Origin: CAYVQZ01 sp964453435
GTDB taxonomy: Bacteria > Abyssobacteria > SURF-5
Assembly: GCA_964453435.1 (NCBI GenBank)
Contig: CAYVQZ010000005.1
Coordinates: forward strand, 1-64,000
Reading direction: 5' to 3'
Length of the DNA stretch: 64,000 nt
The notes beneath the pieces are model-generated. The model did not search any database. It worked only from the letters and a program-made list of their open reading frames with translations, and was not told where the DNA came from. Position numbers and translations under genes: made by a program. Numbering within the stretch: position 1 is the stretch's first letter; every line of letters starts with the position of its first letter. Positions 1 through 8,356 of the stretch are shown in pieces.

Positions 1-28
1 CCCCCAAAGCTTGTTGTTCGGCAAAATG

Positions 29-85
29 CGCAACCGTGAGACAGTTTCACAGTCCCGATTCTACGAGACTTCGTACTCTCGACGT
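29..85. repeat. Degenerate copy of a dispersed short repeat
   Basis: Positions 49-65 are identical, base for base, to 22595-22611 (17 bases), and both are followed by a shared ACTTCGT embedded in a small stem-loop. A second segment (about 29-48) also resembles about 22703-22724. The stretch 1-174 otherwise holds no gene I can support. The pattern resembles REP-like palindromic units, but only two degenerate copies are visible, so the class is uncertain. Confidence 0.4.
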
Positions 86-174
86 CTATTATTTCACAGT
101 GTTCCCGATTCGCGCAACATTGGGAGGGAATATCTCCCTCATTTCGACGCCCCGTTTTTTCGGGGAAAATATGA

Positions 175-612
175 TCAGGCGTCACCCTTCTGAACGCCGA
201 CACACGCTGTTTCCCGGGGTTGGATTTCAGAATCGAACAGGAGCCCGAGCCGCTTCAGGTAGTCGTATTCCGTCTCAAACTGGCTTTCTTCGTATATATC
301 CTTTGTGAGTACCGGCATTCCGCAATATAATTCCTTTCCGACCTGCTCCACCACCCCCGAGAGGAGCTGCCGAGGTTCGGGCGCTTCATAGGCCCACCAT
401 GCCGATGGACGAGTGCCGGGCTTTGCCGCAATGTGTTCCCGCAAGAGTCGCTCTCTGTTCTGGAACCAGACCACTCTTCGCTCCTGTTCACTCTCGAACG
501 GAATTTCAAGAGACCCATTTGAGGCGACCACATCGAGCAAATACCTTTTCTGCTCCTCCGTCATCGGCCTGTGCCCGATACGATACTTCGGCAACCTTCG
601 TTTCCTCAGCAT
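175..612 (-). CDS. Hypothetical protein, 145 aa
   Basis: I do not recognise this protein. It is basic at the N-terminus and otherwise mixed and soluble, without a signal peptide or membrane segment. The start at 612 is supported by a good ribosome-binding site (GGGAGGAAG, about 4 bases upstream of ATG). It lies 40 bases downstream of the MerR-like gene on the same strand, so the two probably form an operon. The pair has the look of accessory or mobile-element cargo, but no integrase or phage gene is visible in the window. Function unknown. Confidence 0.55.
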   Translation of the reverse strand: MLRKRRLPKYRIGHRPMTEEQKRYLLDVVASNGSLEIPFESEQERRVVWFQNRERLLREHIAAKPGTRPSAWWAYEAPEPRQLLSGVVEQVGKELYCGMPVLTKDIYEESQFETEYDYLKRLGLLFDSEIQPRETACVGVQKGDA

Positions 613-652
613 GCGACTTCCTCCCTGTTTCCTTTTTCATACCATCAGGGCA

Positions 653-1363
653 TCACGTATGCCCTTCCTTGTGCCAGTTCACAAGTTCAAAGACTTTCTC
701 GGACCAGGCGTCGTGTTCCGCGAGCAGGAGGGCGGCCTCCGTGCAGGCGTTTCCTGTTCCGTTCCGTTCGATGATGGCGTAAAGCTCAATGAACGACGGA
801 CACGTCTCCGAGCCGCTTCCATATCCCGAAACACGCATCAACGCAGGCAACAGCCGACGCTCGAAAAAAACATCTCGAGTTTCGGGCGAACGCGTGCCCC
901 CCGGGGCATCTTTTCGGCTTCTCCGACGAGGTCCTCGCCGGCCAAAACTGATTGCGCGGCTCGCATTTCGTTTGAGATACAGCCACCGATAAGCGAGCAA
1001 CGCCTCCGTTCTGTTTCCTTTAAGCATGCGGAGCAATTTCCGGTCGGCGTACACGTCTTCGGCCGAACCGTATGCGGCGTTTTCAATAAAAAGAGAGATT
1101 TGTCGAACCCGGGCAAGCCGATTTTTCCTGATTCCGTTCCTGAGCATCGTGAAACTTGCGAAGATTTCGGAAGGTGTCTGCTTCGGCCAAATGTCTTTCT
1201 TGCCCCTGCCGGGGCCGCTCTTCCGCGACGGTTGTGGTATCAGGCCGGATGCCGCATAGTCGCGAACGGCGTGGACACTTAATTCGATGGGGGGGCTGTG
1301 AAGCGATAAGACTCCCAGCACCTTTTCGATTGTGAGGCCACTGGTATCTGCATGATTGGTCAT
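653..1363 (-). CDS. Putative DNA-binding protein with MerR-like N-terminus
   Basis: A 236-residue protein. Residues about 28-75 (LSVHAVRDYAASGLIPQPSR, then a Gly/Arg-rich wing and a helix with FASFTMLR) resemble the winged helix-turn-helix of MerR-type regulators, in which a VR-Y---GL-P-P core precedes a basic wing. The rest (about 80-236) is Arg-rich and unrecognised. It lacks the usual MerR dimerisation coiled coil and has no obvious metal or ligand site. A 7-base inverted repeat lies directly upstream of the start, so autoregulation is possible. It is followed by the 145-aa hypothetical gene. The DNA-binding role is inferred from a short motif only. Confidence 0.5.
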   Translation of the reverse strand: MTNHADTSGLTIEKVLGVLSLHSPPIELSVHAVRDYAASGLIPQPSRKSGPGRGKKDIWPKQTPSEIFASFTMLRNGIRKNRLARVRQISLFIENAAYGSAEDVYADRKLLRMLKGNRTEALLAYRWLYLKRNASRAISFGRRGPRRRSRKDAPGGTRSPETRDVFFERRLLPALMRVSGYGSGSETCPSFIELYAIIERNGTGNACTEAALLLAEHDAWSEKVFELVNWHKEGHT

Positions 1364-1368
1364 AAATT

Positions 1369-1394
1369 ACTAAAATAATATATCATTTTTTAGT
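1369..1394 (-). promoter_or_regulatory. AT-rich inverted repeat upstream of the MerR-like gene
   Basis: ACTAAAA (1369-1375) and its reverse complement TTTTAGT (1388-1394) are separated by 12 AT-only or nearly AT-only bases, starting 6 bases upstream of the ATG at 1363. It lies where a promoter or operator for the leftward gene would be expected. The rest of 1395-1599 has no gene. The operator role is inferred from position and symmetry. Confidence 0.3.
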
Positions 1395-1599
1395 TATATA
1401 TTAATAAAGTCCGGCGACAAAGTCAAGCGCCGTTCGCGTTTCGGCACGCTCCTGCTAATGCAGCGCTCGCCAAGGCGTTATTTCCGAACCGAGTCTGTCG
1501 AAGGAATGGTCATCGACTTAACAGCAATTGACAAAGGAAGCGTCACTTCGGTAGACTCGATTTGAGCGGTCCGGTTCTCCAATTACTACGGGTATCGAG

Positions 1600-2133
1600 A
1601 TGGCCATCACAAATTGTCCCGCGTGCGGAAGCGATGTCAGCGACAGGGCGTTGACCTGCTCCAGGTGCGGTCATCCCATGAAATCGGGAGTTGACGCTTC
1701 CCGGGCAGCCGGCGCCGTATGGCGAGGGTTCGAATGGCGAACGAAAGCGGAACTGTTCGGCTGGCCGGTCATCCACGTGGCTTTCGGACGCGACTCGGAG
1801 ACGGGAAAACTCCTGATAGCGAAAGGGATAATTGCGGTTGGGCAATTCGGAATTGGCTTAATTACAATAGCGCAGTTCGGGCTCGGTTTGCTCTTTGCCT
1901 TCGGACAATTTACGGGCGGGCTCTTTTCAATCGGTCAGTTTGCCGTCGGCATATGTTTTGGACTTGGACAATTCGCTACGGGCGCAACCGCAATCGGACA
2001 AATCGCTATCGGCAAGTATGTTCTCGCTCAATTGGGATATGGCGAGCACGTCTGGTCCACCAAAATCAAAGACCCGGTGGCCATAGAATACTTTCAAGAC
2101 CTGTGGACCGCAATGAAAGGGTTGGCCGGTTAG
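1600..2133 (+). CDS. Zinc-ribbon protein with tandem GQF membrane-like repeats
   Basis: A 177-residue protein. The N-terminus has a zinc ribbon (CPAC at 6-9, CSRC at 20-23). After a linker, residues about 75-148 are made of seven hydrophobic, glycine-rich repeats 10-11 residues long, each centred on a Gln: GQF at 81, AQF at 91, GQF at 102, 112 and 123, GQI at 133, AQL at 143. The repeat block is hydrophobic enough to be membrane-associated. Zinc-ribbon proteins with such repeats occur in bacteria, but I know of no assigned function. Only a weak ribosome-binding site precedes the ATG. Its 3' end abuts the remnant of an MFS gene on the other strand, so a rearrangement junction lies here. Confidence 0.65.
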   Translation: MAITNCPACGSDVSDRALTCSRCGHPMKSGVDASRAAGAVWRGFEWRTKAELFGWPVIHVAFGRDSETGKLLIAKGIIAVGQFGIGLITIAQFGLGLLFAFGQFTGGLFSIGQFAVGICFGLGQFATGATAIGQIAIGKYVLAQLGYGEHVWSTKIKDPVAIEYFQDLWTAMKGLAG

Positions 2134-2146
2134 CAGTCGTGCGGCT

Positions 2147-2281
2147 CAACCCCAACACCTGGGTCATGAAAAGGGGAAGCAGGGGAAGAATAGCTTCGCT
2201 TTGTAAATCGTTCAGGAAGCTCACCCACCCGAGCGCTTTGACGTTTCGGTCCAACCGTGGCACTGGAATATTCGCCCGCAT
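2147..2281 (-). pseudogene. Truncated major facilitator superfamily transporter (N-terminal remnant)
   Basis: The ATG at 2281 lies one base after the stop of the GH116 gene, as in a coupled operon. The first 45 residues match the typical start of an MFS permease: RNVKALGWVSFLNDLQSEA followed by ILPLLPLFMTQVLGL. After about position 2147 the resemblance ends and the frame stops at 2066, inside the complement of the zinc-ribbon gene. A complete MFS protein has about 400 residues, so roughly 90 percent has been lost, probably through a deletion or insertion that brought in the 0-2.1 kb accessory patch. The family assignment rests on the N-terminal signature only. Confidence 0.6.
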
Positions 2282-2282
2282 C

Positions 2283-4925
2283 TTAGTTGACAGTCACGGT
2301 AAGGGTCTGGTTTTTTTCGAGCATGAGCGTTTCGGAGAATCGCACACTGATTTTCTTTTTCCTGCTCATCCAAGTAAGGGGAATTTCTTTCGAGTCGATG
2401 CGGGCTGTTACCCTCTCTGCGTCAGCATGGCGCAGGCCGAGTTCCCTCAGAGGAACCCTCCCCCAGCGGACCGACAATCGCGCAATCATGGTTACCCCCT
2501 GCATGGTCTGCGAGTAGCTGCCCCATCCGGTTGAAGTGATGAAAAAACTCTTGAATCGTTCGGGAGTAATGCGGGGGTTGAATTCAAGCAGGCCCTTCGC
2601 GGCATCGTTGAGGAATCCGGAGGCGGCGTCGAGCAACGCCCAACTGCTCATGGCACGGACATAGTGGTCGCCGCACTCGACTTCGTTCCAGGGGCTGCGG
2701 ATTCGGCCATCATGCCGTTTCCGGACATTCTCCACAATCGATAGAGATTCTTTGATTAGGCCTTCAAAGATTTGGGCTCCCGCGACCTCATATTCGATGC
2801 CGGTCCAAACTTCGTCCGAATAGAGCAGGGGAGTTTCCGGCCGAGCGCCTTTCGGCCACGCGCAATTAAGCATTCCCGCCTCATCGTCGCGAAGGTATTT
2901 CCGGGGGAACTGTTGATGAGCGGTGAAGTCGGAGCGTCGATTATATTTCCAGACCGACCGCAGCGCACGGCGCACGTGATTCTTCGGAAGGATATACCCG
3001 AGGCCCAAGCAGTGCGCCCACCATTGACCAAATAGTTGGTCGGAGTGACAACCCAATCCGTATGCCTGCGCTGATTCCGTAGCCGGGTCATAGCGATGCA
3101 CATAATACTCTGCATCCCAGAGCAGCGCGTCCGCTGTTTTTTTCCCCACCCGAAACCGTTCCCTGTATCTGCGCGCCGACTGGCGGTCGCCCATGATTTT
3201 TGCCATTTCCTCTCCCGCGCGAAGTGAAGCCAGGTAGAGCGACTCAATAAAGCTGTTCGGTCCCTCTATTTCGACATCATACGTGCACGGCTGCGGGCCA
3301 TGGATGACACCGTCGCCACGGTCATACCGGCTTATGACGTGTTCGAGGGCGAGGCGCACGCGCTCCCAGAGCGTGGCGAGCCATTCCCGTTCGCCGCTTA
3401 TTCGAAATTCCCGGTATGTCCTGAGGACCGCTCCGAGAAGGCCATCGACAGCCGGAAAAGGCGGGCCACCTATCCATTTGTCCCACGGTCTTTCCAGGGA
3501 AAGGGGAACAATCACCCGATGGGGAAGATATCCTGTTGGGTGTTGCTGGCGCAGCCATTCCGTCTCTCTCATTGACCGCTCGAGTTGCGGGAAAAGGCGC
3601 GCAACCGTCATGGCGTAATTCCAGACGTGCGTGCAGTTGAGAGGGCAACAACCGCCTCTCGAGCCGAGGTATTCCGTGCTTGCGCCATGACATCCCTCGA
3701 AACCGTAAAAGCCGCCGTCCTCGACCCGTAAACAGGTCGGTGCCCGAACAACCGAAATTTGGGAGGATACAGCTTCAATGAGGGCGTCGGGAAGGGATGT
3801 GTCGTGCATCGCCTCCTCGAACCGGTCTGCAATTTCGTCGAACCTGCCGATGTTGTCGCGAATATATTCCGCCACCTCGACCGCAGAACCGAAGCGGCTC
3901 GAATAGTAGTTGCCGAGCCACAGACGGCCTCGATGCGGATATCGCTCCTGCTGTTCGAGCGCGGGTTGCTCCCAATCGACGTACCTGTTGGGAAAACGCC
4001 AGGTCAGGAGAAATGTTATCCTGCCACTTGAACCGGGCTTTAGATTGAGAGGGCAGGCAAGCGCAGCATTTACTGTCTGTCCCGGCGGACTCGGCCTTTC
4101 ATCGAAGGGCGGTTCCACCTTCCCGTCTGCGCTGAAATCGGCCCAGAGGAGTTCGGGATCAATCCACTGAGTCCGAACAGAAGCCGAATCTGACAACGCG
4201 GCGAGCGCCATTTGCCCCTGCCGCGGGTGGTCGCCGGGCAACGTCGTATTCGTCAGTTCCACCATAACCAAACCTCGGGATGTCACCAGTCGATTGATGT
4301 TCCCCCCATAGTGGGGATGATTGATACCGTCTATCTCCTCGGCGTCGTCCCATCCGACAGCGTTTTGCTGGGACATGAGAAGCGATACATCCACGGTTTC
4401 GTCGGTGGGATTCTCGATATCGAAGTGAAATACTATGGCGGGAAGGCCGGAGTCATCCGGGTCGAGCGGCGCGAACGGCGAGTACGCCCTGAGCATGACC
4501 CGAACCGGAAGATGGGATGAAAAATAGGTAAGACGGGCACTCGGGTATTCCCCAATGAACATGATGTCATCCACACCGGGAAACGTGTCCAAGAGGAGCC
4601 GGGAACCGCGCGGCACAATGTGGTCGTTTACAGAGGGCGCCGGCTCGAAAACATCGTCATATCGAATATTGGACTGAAGGATTCGCGCAACAGGCGCGGT
4701 GTTTTCACTGCGAACCCACACTGCAAAAAATGAGTGTGGCACGTGGGCAAGGTGATTGATATTATTGAAAATTTGCCATTGTCTGAGTCCGCCGTCTCCA
4801 CAAATGGCGATGGTGCCGGTTCCGATGCCGCCCAGTGGAAACGCTACGGCACGCAGTCGGTCGCCCCGATATACCAGTTTTCGCTCTCTGCCACCCATTG
4901 TACCTCCAAAGCTACCGTCTTCCAT
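2283..4925 (-). CDS. GH116-family glycosidase (GBA2-like glucosylceramidase / beta-glucosidase)
   Basis: An 880-residue enzyme of the non-lysosomal glucosylceramidase type. The N-terminal beta domain has the hallmark FPLGGIGTGTI (29-39) and GGLRQWQIFN (45-54). The catalytic alpha-barrel has GFEG at 408-411, where E410 aligns with the family nucleophile, and CTYDVE at 547-552, where D550 aligns with the acid/base. The C-terminal part has DEVWTGIEYEVA, also typical. No signal peptide is seen, so it is probably cytoplasmic, hydrolysing beta-glucosides, beta-xylosides or glycolipid head groups. A GGAGG ribosome-binding site supports the start at 4925. It was probably co-transcribed with the now truncated MFS permease, suggesting import of its substrate. 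Confidence 0.88.
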   Translation of the reverse strand: MEDGSFGGTMGGRERKLVYRGDRLRAVAFPLGGIGTGTIAICGDGGLRQWQIFNNINHLAHVPHSFFAVWVRSENTAPVARILQSNIRYDDVFEPAPSVNDHIVPRGSRLLLDTFPGVDDIMFIGEYPSARLTYFSSHLPVRVMLRAYSPFAPLDPDDSGLPAIVFHFDIENPTDETVDVSLLMSQQNAVGWDDAEEIDGINHPHYGGNINRLVTSRGLVMVELTNTTLPGDHPRQGQMALAALSDSASVRTQWIDPELLWADFSADGKVEPPFDERPSPPGQTVNAALACPLNLKPGSSGRITFLLTWRFPNRYVDWEQPALEQQERYPHRGRLWLGNYYSSRFGSAVEVAEYIRDNIGRFDEIADRFEEAMHDTSLPDALIEAVSSQISVVRAPTCLRVEDGGFYGFEGCHGASTEYLGSRGGCCPLNCTHVWNYAMTVARLFPQLERSMRETEWLRQQHPTGYLPHRVIVPLSLERPWDKWIGGPPFPAVDGLLGAVLRTYREFRISGEREWLATLWERVRLALEHVISRYDRGDGVIHGPQPCTYDVEIEGPNSFIESLYLASLRAGEEMAKIMGDRQSARRYRERFRVGKKTADALLWDAEYYVHRYDPATESAQAYGLGCHSDQLFGQWWAHCLGLGYILPKNHVRRALRSVWKYNRRSDFTAHQQFPRKYLRDDEAGMLNCAWPKGARPETPLLYSDEVWTGIEYEVAGAQIFEGLIKESLSIVENVRKRHDGRIRSPWNEVECGDHYVRAMSSWALLDAASGFLNDAAKGLLEFNPRITPERFKSFFITSTGWGSYSQTMQGVTMIARLSVRWGRVPLRELGLRHADAERVTARIDSKEIPLTWMSRKKKISVRFSETLMLEKNQTLTVTVN

Positions 4926-5052
4926 ACATGCGCCACCTCCACAGAACAGGTAACAAGATTATACAATTTCGGAGCTGTCTCGGCCAACGGAGAGCCGCCG
5001 AGCGGCGGCGAGGGCCCGGAAAACAGCGGGCGGTAAGGTAATAAATTTAAGT

Positions 5053-5082
5053 TTGACTATTTTAACTGGTATTTGGTATCCT
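5053..5082 (+). promoter_or_regulatory. Possible sigma-70 promoter giving a near-leaderless transcript
   Basis: TTGACT at 5053-5058 and TATCCT at 5077-5082 are 18 bases apart. A start site 7 bases further on would fall at or next to the ATG at 5090, and no Shine-Dalgarno sequence is visible there, so the TPR gene may be translated from a leaderless mRNA. The motif is imperfect. Confidence 0.35.
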
Positions 5083-5089
5083 ATCGCAT

Positions 5090-6157
5090 ATGGTTCTTAC
5101 ACCCGACCAAAAGAGACGACTGGCCGAACTGGACACTGCCGAACCCGCAAAGGAAGGGACGTCTGGCCGGACACCTTCAACTTTGGTAAACAGGTTGAAG
5201 TCGACATGGCTTTCTTTGCGTGTCACGCTTGCCCGGGCCAATCTGGCGAAAATATTGTTTATCATTGTGGCCATCCTTGTCGGCGGATATTTTTTTCTCT
5301 CTTATCAACTGTATCGGATCGACTTCGGAGAGGTCTTTTCCGCCGGTCCCGGTAATCCTGTCGACCGGCTTATAGAGGCGGTCAAGCTCCAAAAACGAAA
5401 GGCGGACATGGTCGATCAAGGAAGGGGCCAGCTTCTCGTCGGAGAATACGATGCGGCGCTTTCAACCGCCGTCGCCGTACAGCAACTCGACCCCGATGAC
5501 CCGAGAGCAAAAAATTTGATAGACGACACGGCAATCGCCGCTACTCAGAGGGCATCCAGGAAATTCGACGCCGGTGAAATAGAGGCCGCCCTTGCCGATA
5601 TCCGTCTGGCGCTCAAGCATCGCCCCGAACATCGGGAGGCAAAAGAGCTGTCGCTCCGTATCGGAGAGCGTCTTCTACGGGAAGCGCAGATTCACTACTC
5701 GAAGAAGGAATACTCACCACTTATTACAAAGGCCCAAGAAGTGATCAGGATAAATCCTTCTGACATGAGAGCCGCAAACCTGCTGCTTCGAACGAACAAC
5801 GACCTCCTGGCCCAGGCCGATGACCTGTTTATCAACAAGCGGTACTATGATGCTCTCGAAAAGGTGCGCTTGTCTCTCAGAATCGACCCAACGAACGTCC
5901 GCACACATCGCCTGTTCAACCAGATCAAACTTTATATCGAGACGCCGGACTTGAGGCTCAAGGGCATAACGAAGTTTGGCGCCACCCCTTATGCCATCGT
6001 TCAGCTTTCAGAGACGAACGAGACCATTTACGTTAAGCAGGGTGAGACAGTCCGGAACCTCAAAGCGGTGAAGATTGATTCTGAAACCAAGACGGTGACG
6101 TTTAAGCAAATCTACACGGGCCACGTATTCTCCGTCGAATTGGCCAAATCAGAATGA
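5090..6157 (+). CDS. Membrane-anchored TPR protein
   Basis: A 355-residue protein with a cytoplasmic N-terminus of about 52 residues, one transmembrane segment (about 53-73, KILFIIVAILVGGYFFLSY) and a large, presumably periplasmic, part. Residues about 95-310 are helical repeats of tetratricopeptide type (for example ALSTAVAVQQLDPDDPRAKN and ALEKVRLSLRIDPTNVRTHR). The last 45 residues look like a small beta domain (IYVKQGETVRNLKAVKIDS), reminiscent of the PilP/GspC-like domains that end scaffold proteins. It precedes the TonB receptor on the same strand after 207 bases. A scaffolding or assembly role is plausible; the exact function is unknown. Confidence 0.65.
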   Translation: MVLTPDQKRRLAELDTAEPAKEGTSGRTPSTLVNRLKSTWLSLRVTLARANLAKILFIIVAILVGGYFFLSYQLYRIDFGEVFSAGPGNPVDRLIEAVKLQKRKADMVDQGRGQLLVGEYDAALSTAVAVQQLDPDDPRAKNLIDDTAIAATQRASRKFDAGEIEAALADIRLALKHRPEHREAKELSLRIGERLLREAQIHYSKKEYSPLITKAQEVIRINPSDMRAANLLLRTNNDLLAQADDLFINKRYYDALEKVRLSLRIDPTNVRTHRLFNQIKLYIETPDLRLKGITKFGATPYAIVQLSETNETIYVKQGETVRNLKAVKIDSETKTVTFKQIYTGHVFSVELAKSE

Positions 6158-6364
6158 ATGCTGTTCTCTCGAAGCGGCGTTATGGTGCGTTGTGCCGTAT
6201 CTTTCTGCTCGCATTCACCTACCGGTCTATTAGACGAATACGTTGACAGAGAACCGCCCGTGGAATAAAATGTGGCCGCTGTTGAAGCCGGAGCAAACTC
6301 GCTAATCGCCAGAGGTGGATTTCTCTCCGTTCCAAAGCGTAACACCGGAAAAAGAAACGGCTAG

Positions 6365-8356
6365 GTGAAGGTAATGGTCAAGCCCTGGATTTCATCCCTC
6401 GTTGTAACAATCCTGTTCGCGCTCCTTGCATGGGGGGGGCAAGCGCACGCTCACTCCTCATCGGATGCGAAAGGAGCGCAGGCACAGTCACCCGAGTCGG
6501 CGGAGGAGCCGTATCCGAAGCGGGAACTTCTGTTCTTTGAAGAGGTGCCCATTGTCATAAGCGCGACAAAGCGCGAACAGCCGATTACGGAAGCTCCCTC
6601 CTCCATCAGCGTAATTACTGCGAAAGACATAGAACGCTCCGGAGCGACGTCGATCGCCGACCTCTTGCGGCGAGTGCCGGGGCTTGATGTGTTCCGCACC
6701 AACGCTTCCGACGCAAGCATTTCGGCGAGGGGTTTCAACGAACCTTCGAATAACGACCTCTTGCTTCTCATCGATGGTCGCTCGGCATATGTGGACTTTT
6801 TCGGAATTGTCGTGTGGGACAATTTGCCCATCGTGCTCGAAGAAATCGAGCGCATCGAAATCATTCGCGGTCCCGGCTCAGCTCTCTACGGGGCAAATGC
6901 GTTCTCGGGCGTTATCAACATAATCACAAAAACCCCGGAACAAGCAGAGGGCACAACCCTGTCCGCGACCGTCGGAGAATTCGATACCTACATCTGGACA
7001 TTCATGAACGCCAAGGCGCTGGACAAATGGAGCTATAAGGTCGTCGCGAACTGGAACGAGTCGAATTCTTTTGATGACCGGGATAAGAATGACCATGAAA
7101 CATTCAAGGGCAGCGCCCTTCTGGAATATAACATTGACCCCGTCAGCCGAGTCTATTTTTCAGCCGGCGCCGACGTTGGAGACGGGAACACTTTGACGCG
7201 GATTTCGAGCTTTGACCGCGATGGGACGTTCGCCTATGCAAAACTCAACTACGATTACGAGGAATGGAAGTTTCAGGCTTTTTACAATCTGATCGACATC
7301 GATGTCGTGGCCGAGAACGACGTGGAGGAGCGCTCGATCTCCAACAACGTCTTCGATATTGAATTTCAGCACTCATTCGAACCGTGGGAAAAACACAGCA
7401 TCACGTGGGGGACAAATTACCGGCACAACAGGGTGTCCTCCCGCGAGATAATCGGCAAAGACGAAGACGAAGACCTCTTTTCAATATTCATTCAGGACCA
7501 ATACCGTATTTTGGATGATATGACACTCACTGCGGGCATCCGATTTGATTCACATCCTCTTACGGGAGTTCATCTCTCGCCACGCGCCAGCCTTGTTTAC
7601 GAGCCATGGTGGAACCATATCTTCAGGGTGTCGGTAGCACGGGCGTTCCGAAATCCCTCCTTCGTCGAGTCATACCTCGACTTGGCCATCACCGACGGCG
7701 CCACGGTAATTGCGGAGGGGAATCGCAACCTCGACGCCGAGGAAATTACCTCGTTCGAGGTAGGGTACCAGACCCGAATGATTGACAATAAACTCCAATT
7801 TAAGGTGGACACTTTTTACAATATTCTCGATGAAGTAATAGAGTTTCGGCAGCCCGCCCTCTTTTCGTTCGACTATGCAAATGAAGGAAAGGCCATTGCC
7901 TATGGCGGCGAGGTCAGTCTCGAATACCGTCACTCCGACCACCTGACGGCATATTTTAATTACTCTTACCAGGATCTGGAAGCGCGGAGTGATGGAGTAC
8001 AGTTTGAATTTAACAACAAGGGGGACACGATTGATTCATCCCCACGCCACAAGGTCAATGCAGGAATTTACGGCGAACTCAACAATGGAATCAATGGCTC
8101 GATCGACATGTATTTTGTGGATGAAGTTACCTTCGGCTTCTTCGACCCCGATTCCCAGCCGATCCCCTTGCAGCCAACCGAATTGGAACTCGATGAATAT
8201 ACCCGCGTGGACGCACGGATTGGCTACAAGTTCCCGCATCAGGACATCGAAGCGTCTGTGATTTTTCAAAATGCCTTCGATGATGTCCATCGTGAATTCC
8301 CAACCGGCGAGGAGTTTCAACGACAAATACTTTTCCAGGTCCGGGGATATTTCTAA
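6365..8356 (+). CDS. TonB-dependent outer-membrane receptor
   Basis: A 663-residue receptor. A signal peptide spans residues 1-29 (hydrophobic core SSLVVTILFALLAWGG, then AHA). A plug domain covers about 55-195, with SATKREQPITEAPSSISVIT, the plug core RRVPGLDVFRTNASDASISA and IERIEIIRGPGSALYGANAF. The rest is a 22-stranded-type barrel ending in an aromatic residue (VRGYF), as required for Bam-dependent insertion. Either GTG 6365 or ATG 6374 could be the start. Substrates of such receptors include iron chelates, cobalamin and metals; nothing here decides which. The next gene, a substrate-binding protein, begins at the base after the stop, so the two are translationally coupled. No TonB/ExbBD genes are in the window. 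Confidence 0.9.
   Translation: MKVMVKPWISSLVVTILFALLAWGGQAHAHSSSDAKGAQAQSPESAEEPYPKRELLFFEEVPIVISATKREQPITEAPSSISVITAKDIERSGATSIADLLRRVPGLDVFRTNASDASISARGFNEPSNNDLLLLIDGRSAYVDFFGIVVWDNLPIVLEEIERIEIIRGPGSALYGANAFSGVINIITKTPEQAEGTTLSATVGEFDTYIWTFMNAKALDKWSYKVVANWNESNSFDDRDKNDHETFKGSALLEYNIDPVSRVYFSAGADVGDGNTLTRISSFDRDGTFAYAKLNYDYEEWKFQAFYNLIDIDVVAENDVEERSISNNVFDIEFQHSFEPWEKHSITWGTNYRHNRVSSREIIGKDEDEDLFSIFIQDQYRILDDMTLTAGIRFDSHPLTGVHLSPRASLVYEPWWNHIFRVSVARAFRNPSFVESYLDLAITDGATVIAEGNRNLDAEEITSFEVGYQTRMIDNKLQFKVDTFYNILDEVIEFRQPALFSFDYANEGKAIAYGGEVSLEYRHSDHLTAYFNYSYQDLEARSDGVQFEFNNKGDTIDSSPRHKVNAGIYGELNNGINGSIDMYFVDEVTFGFFDPDSQPIPLQPTELELDEYTRVDARIGYKFPHQDIEASVIFQNAFDDVHREFPTGEEFQRQILFQVRGYF

Noticed and set aside
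6180..6364. Possible cobalamin riboswitch before the TonB receptor
   Set aside because: A stretch near 6285-6305 faintly resembles the B12 box, but the other conserved elements are absent.
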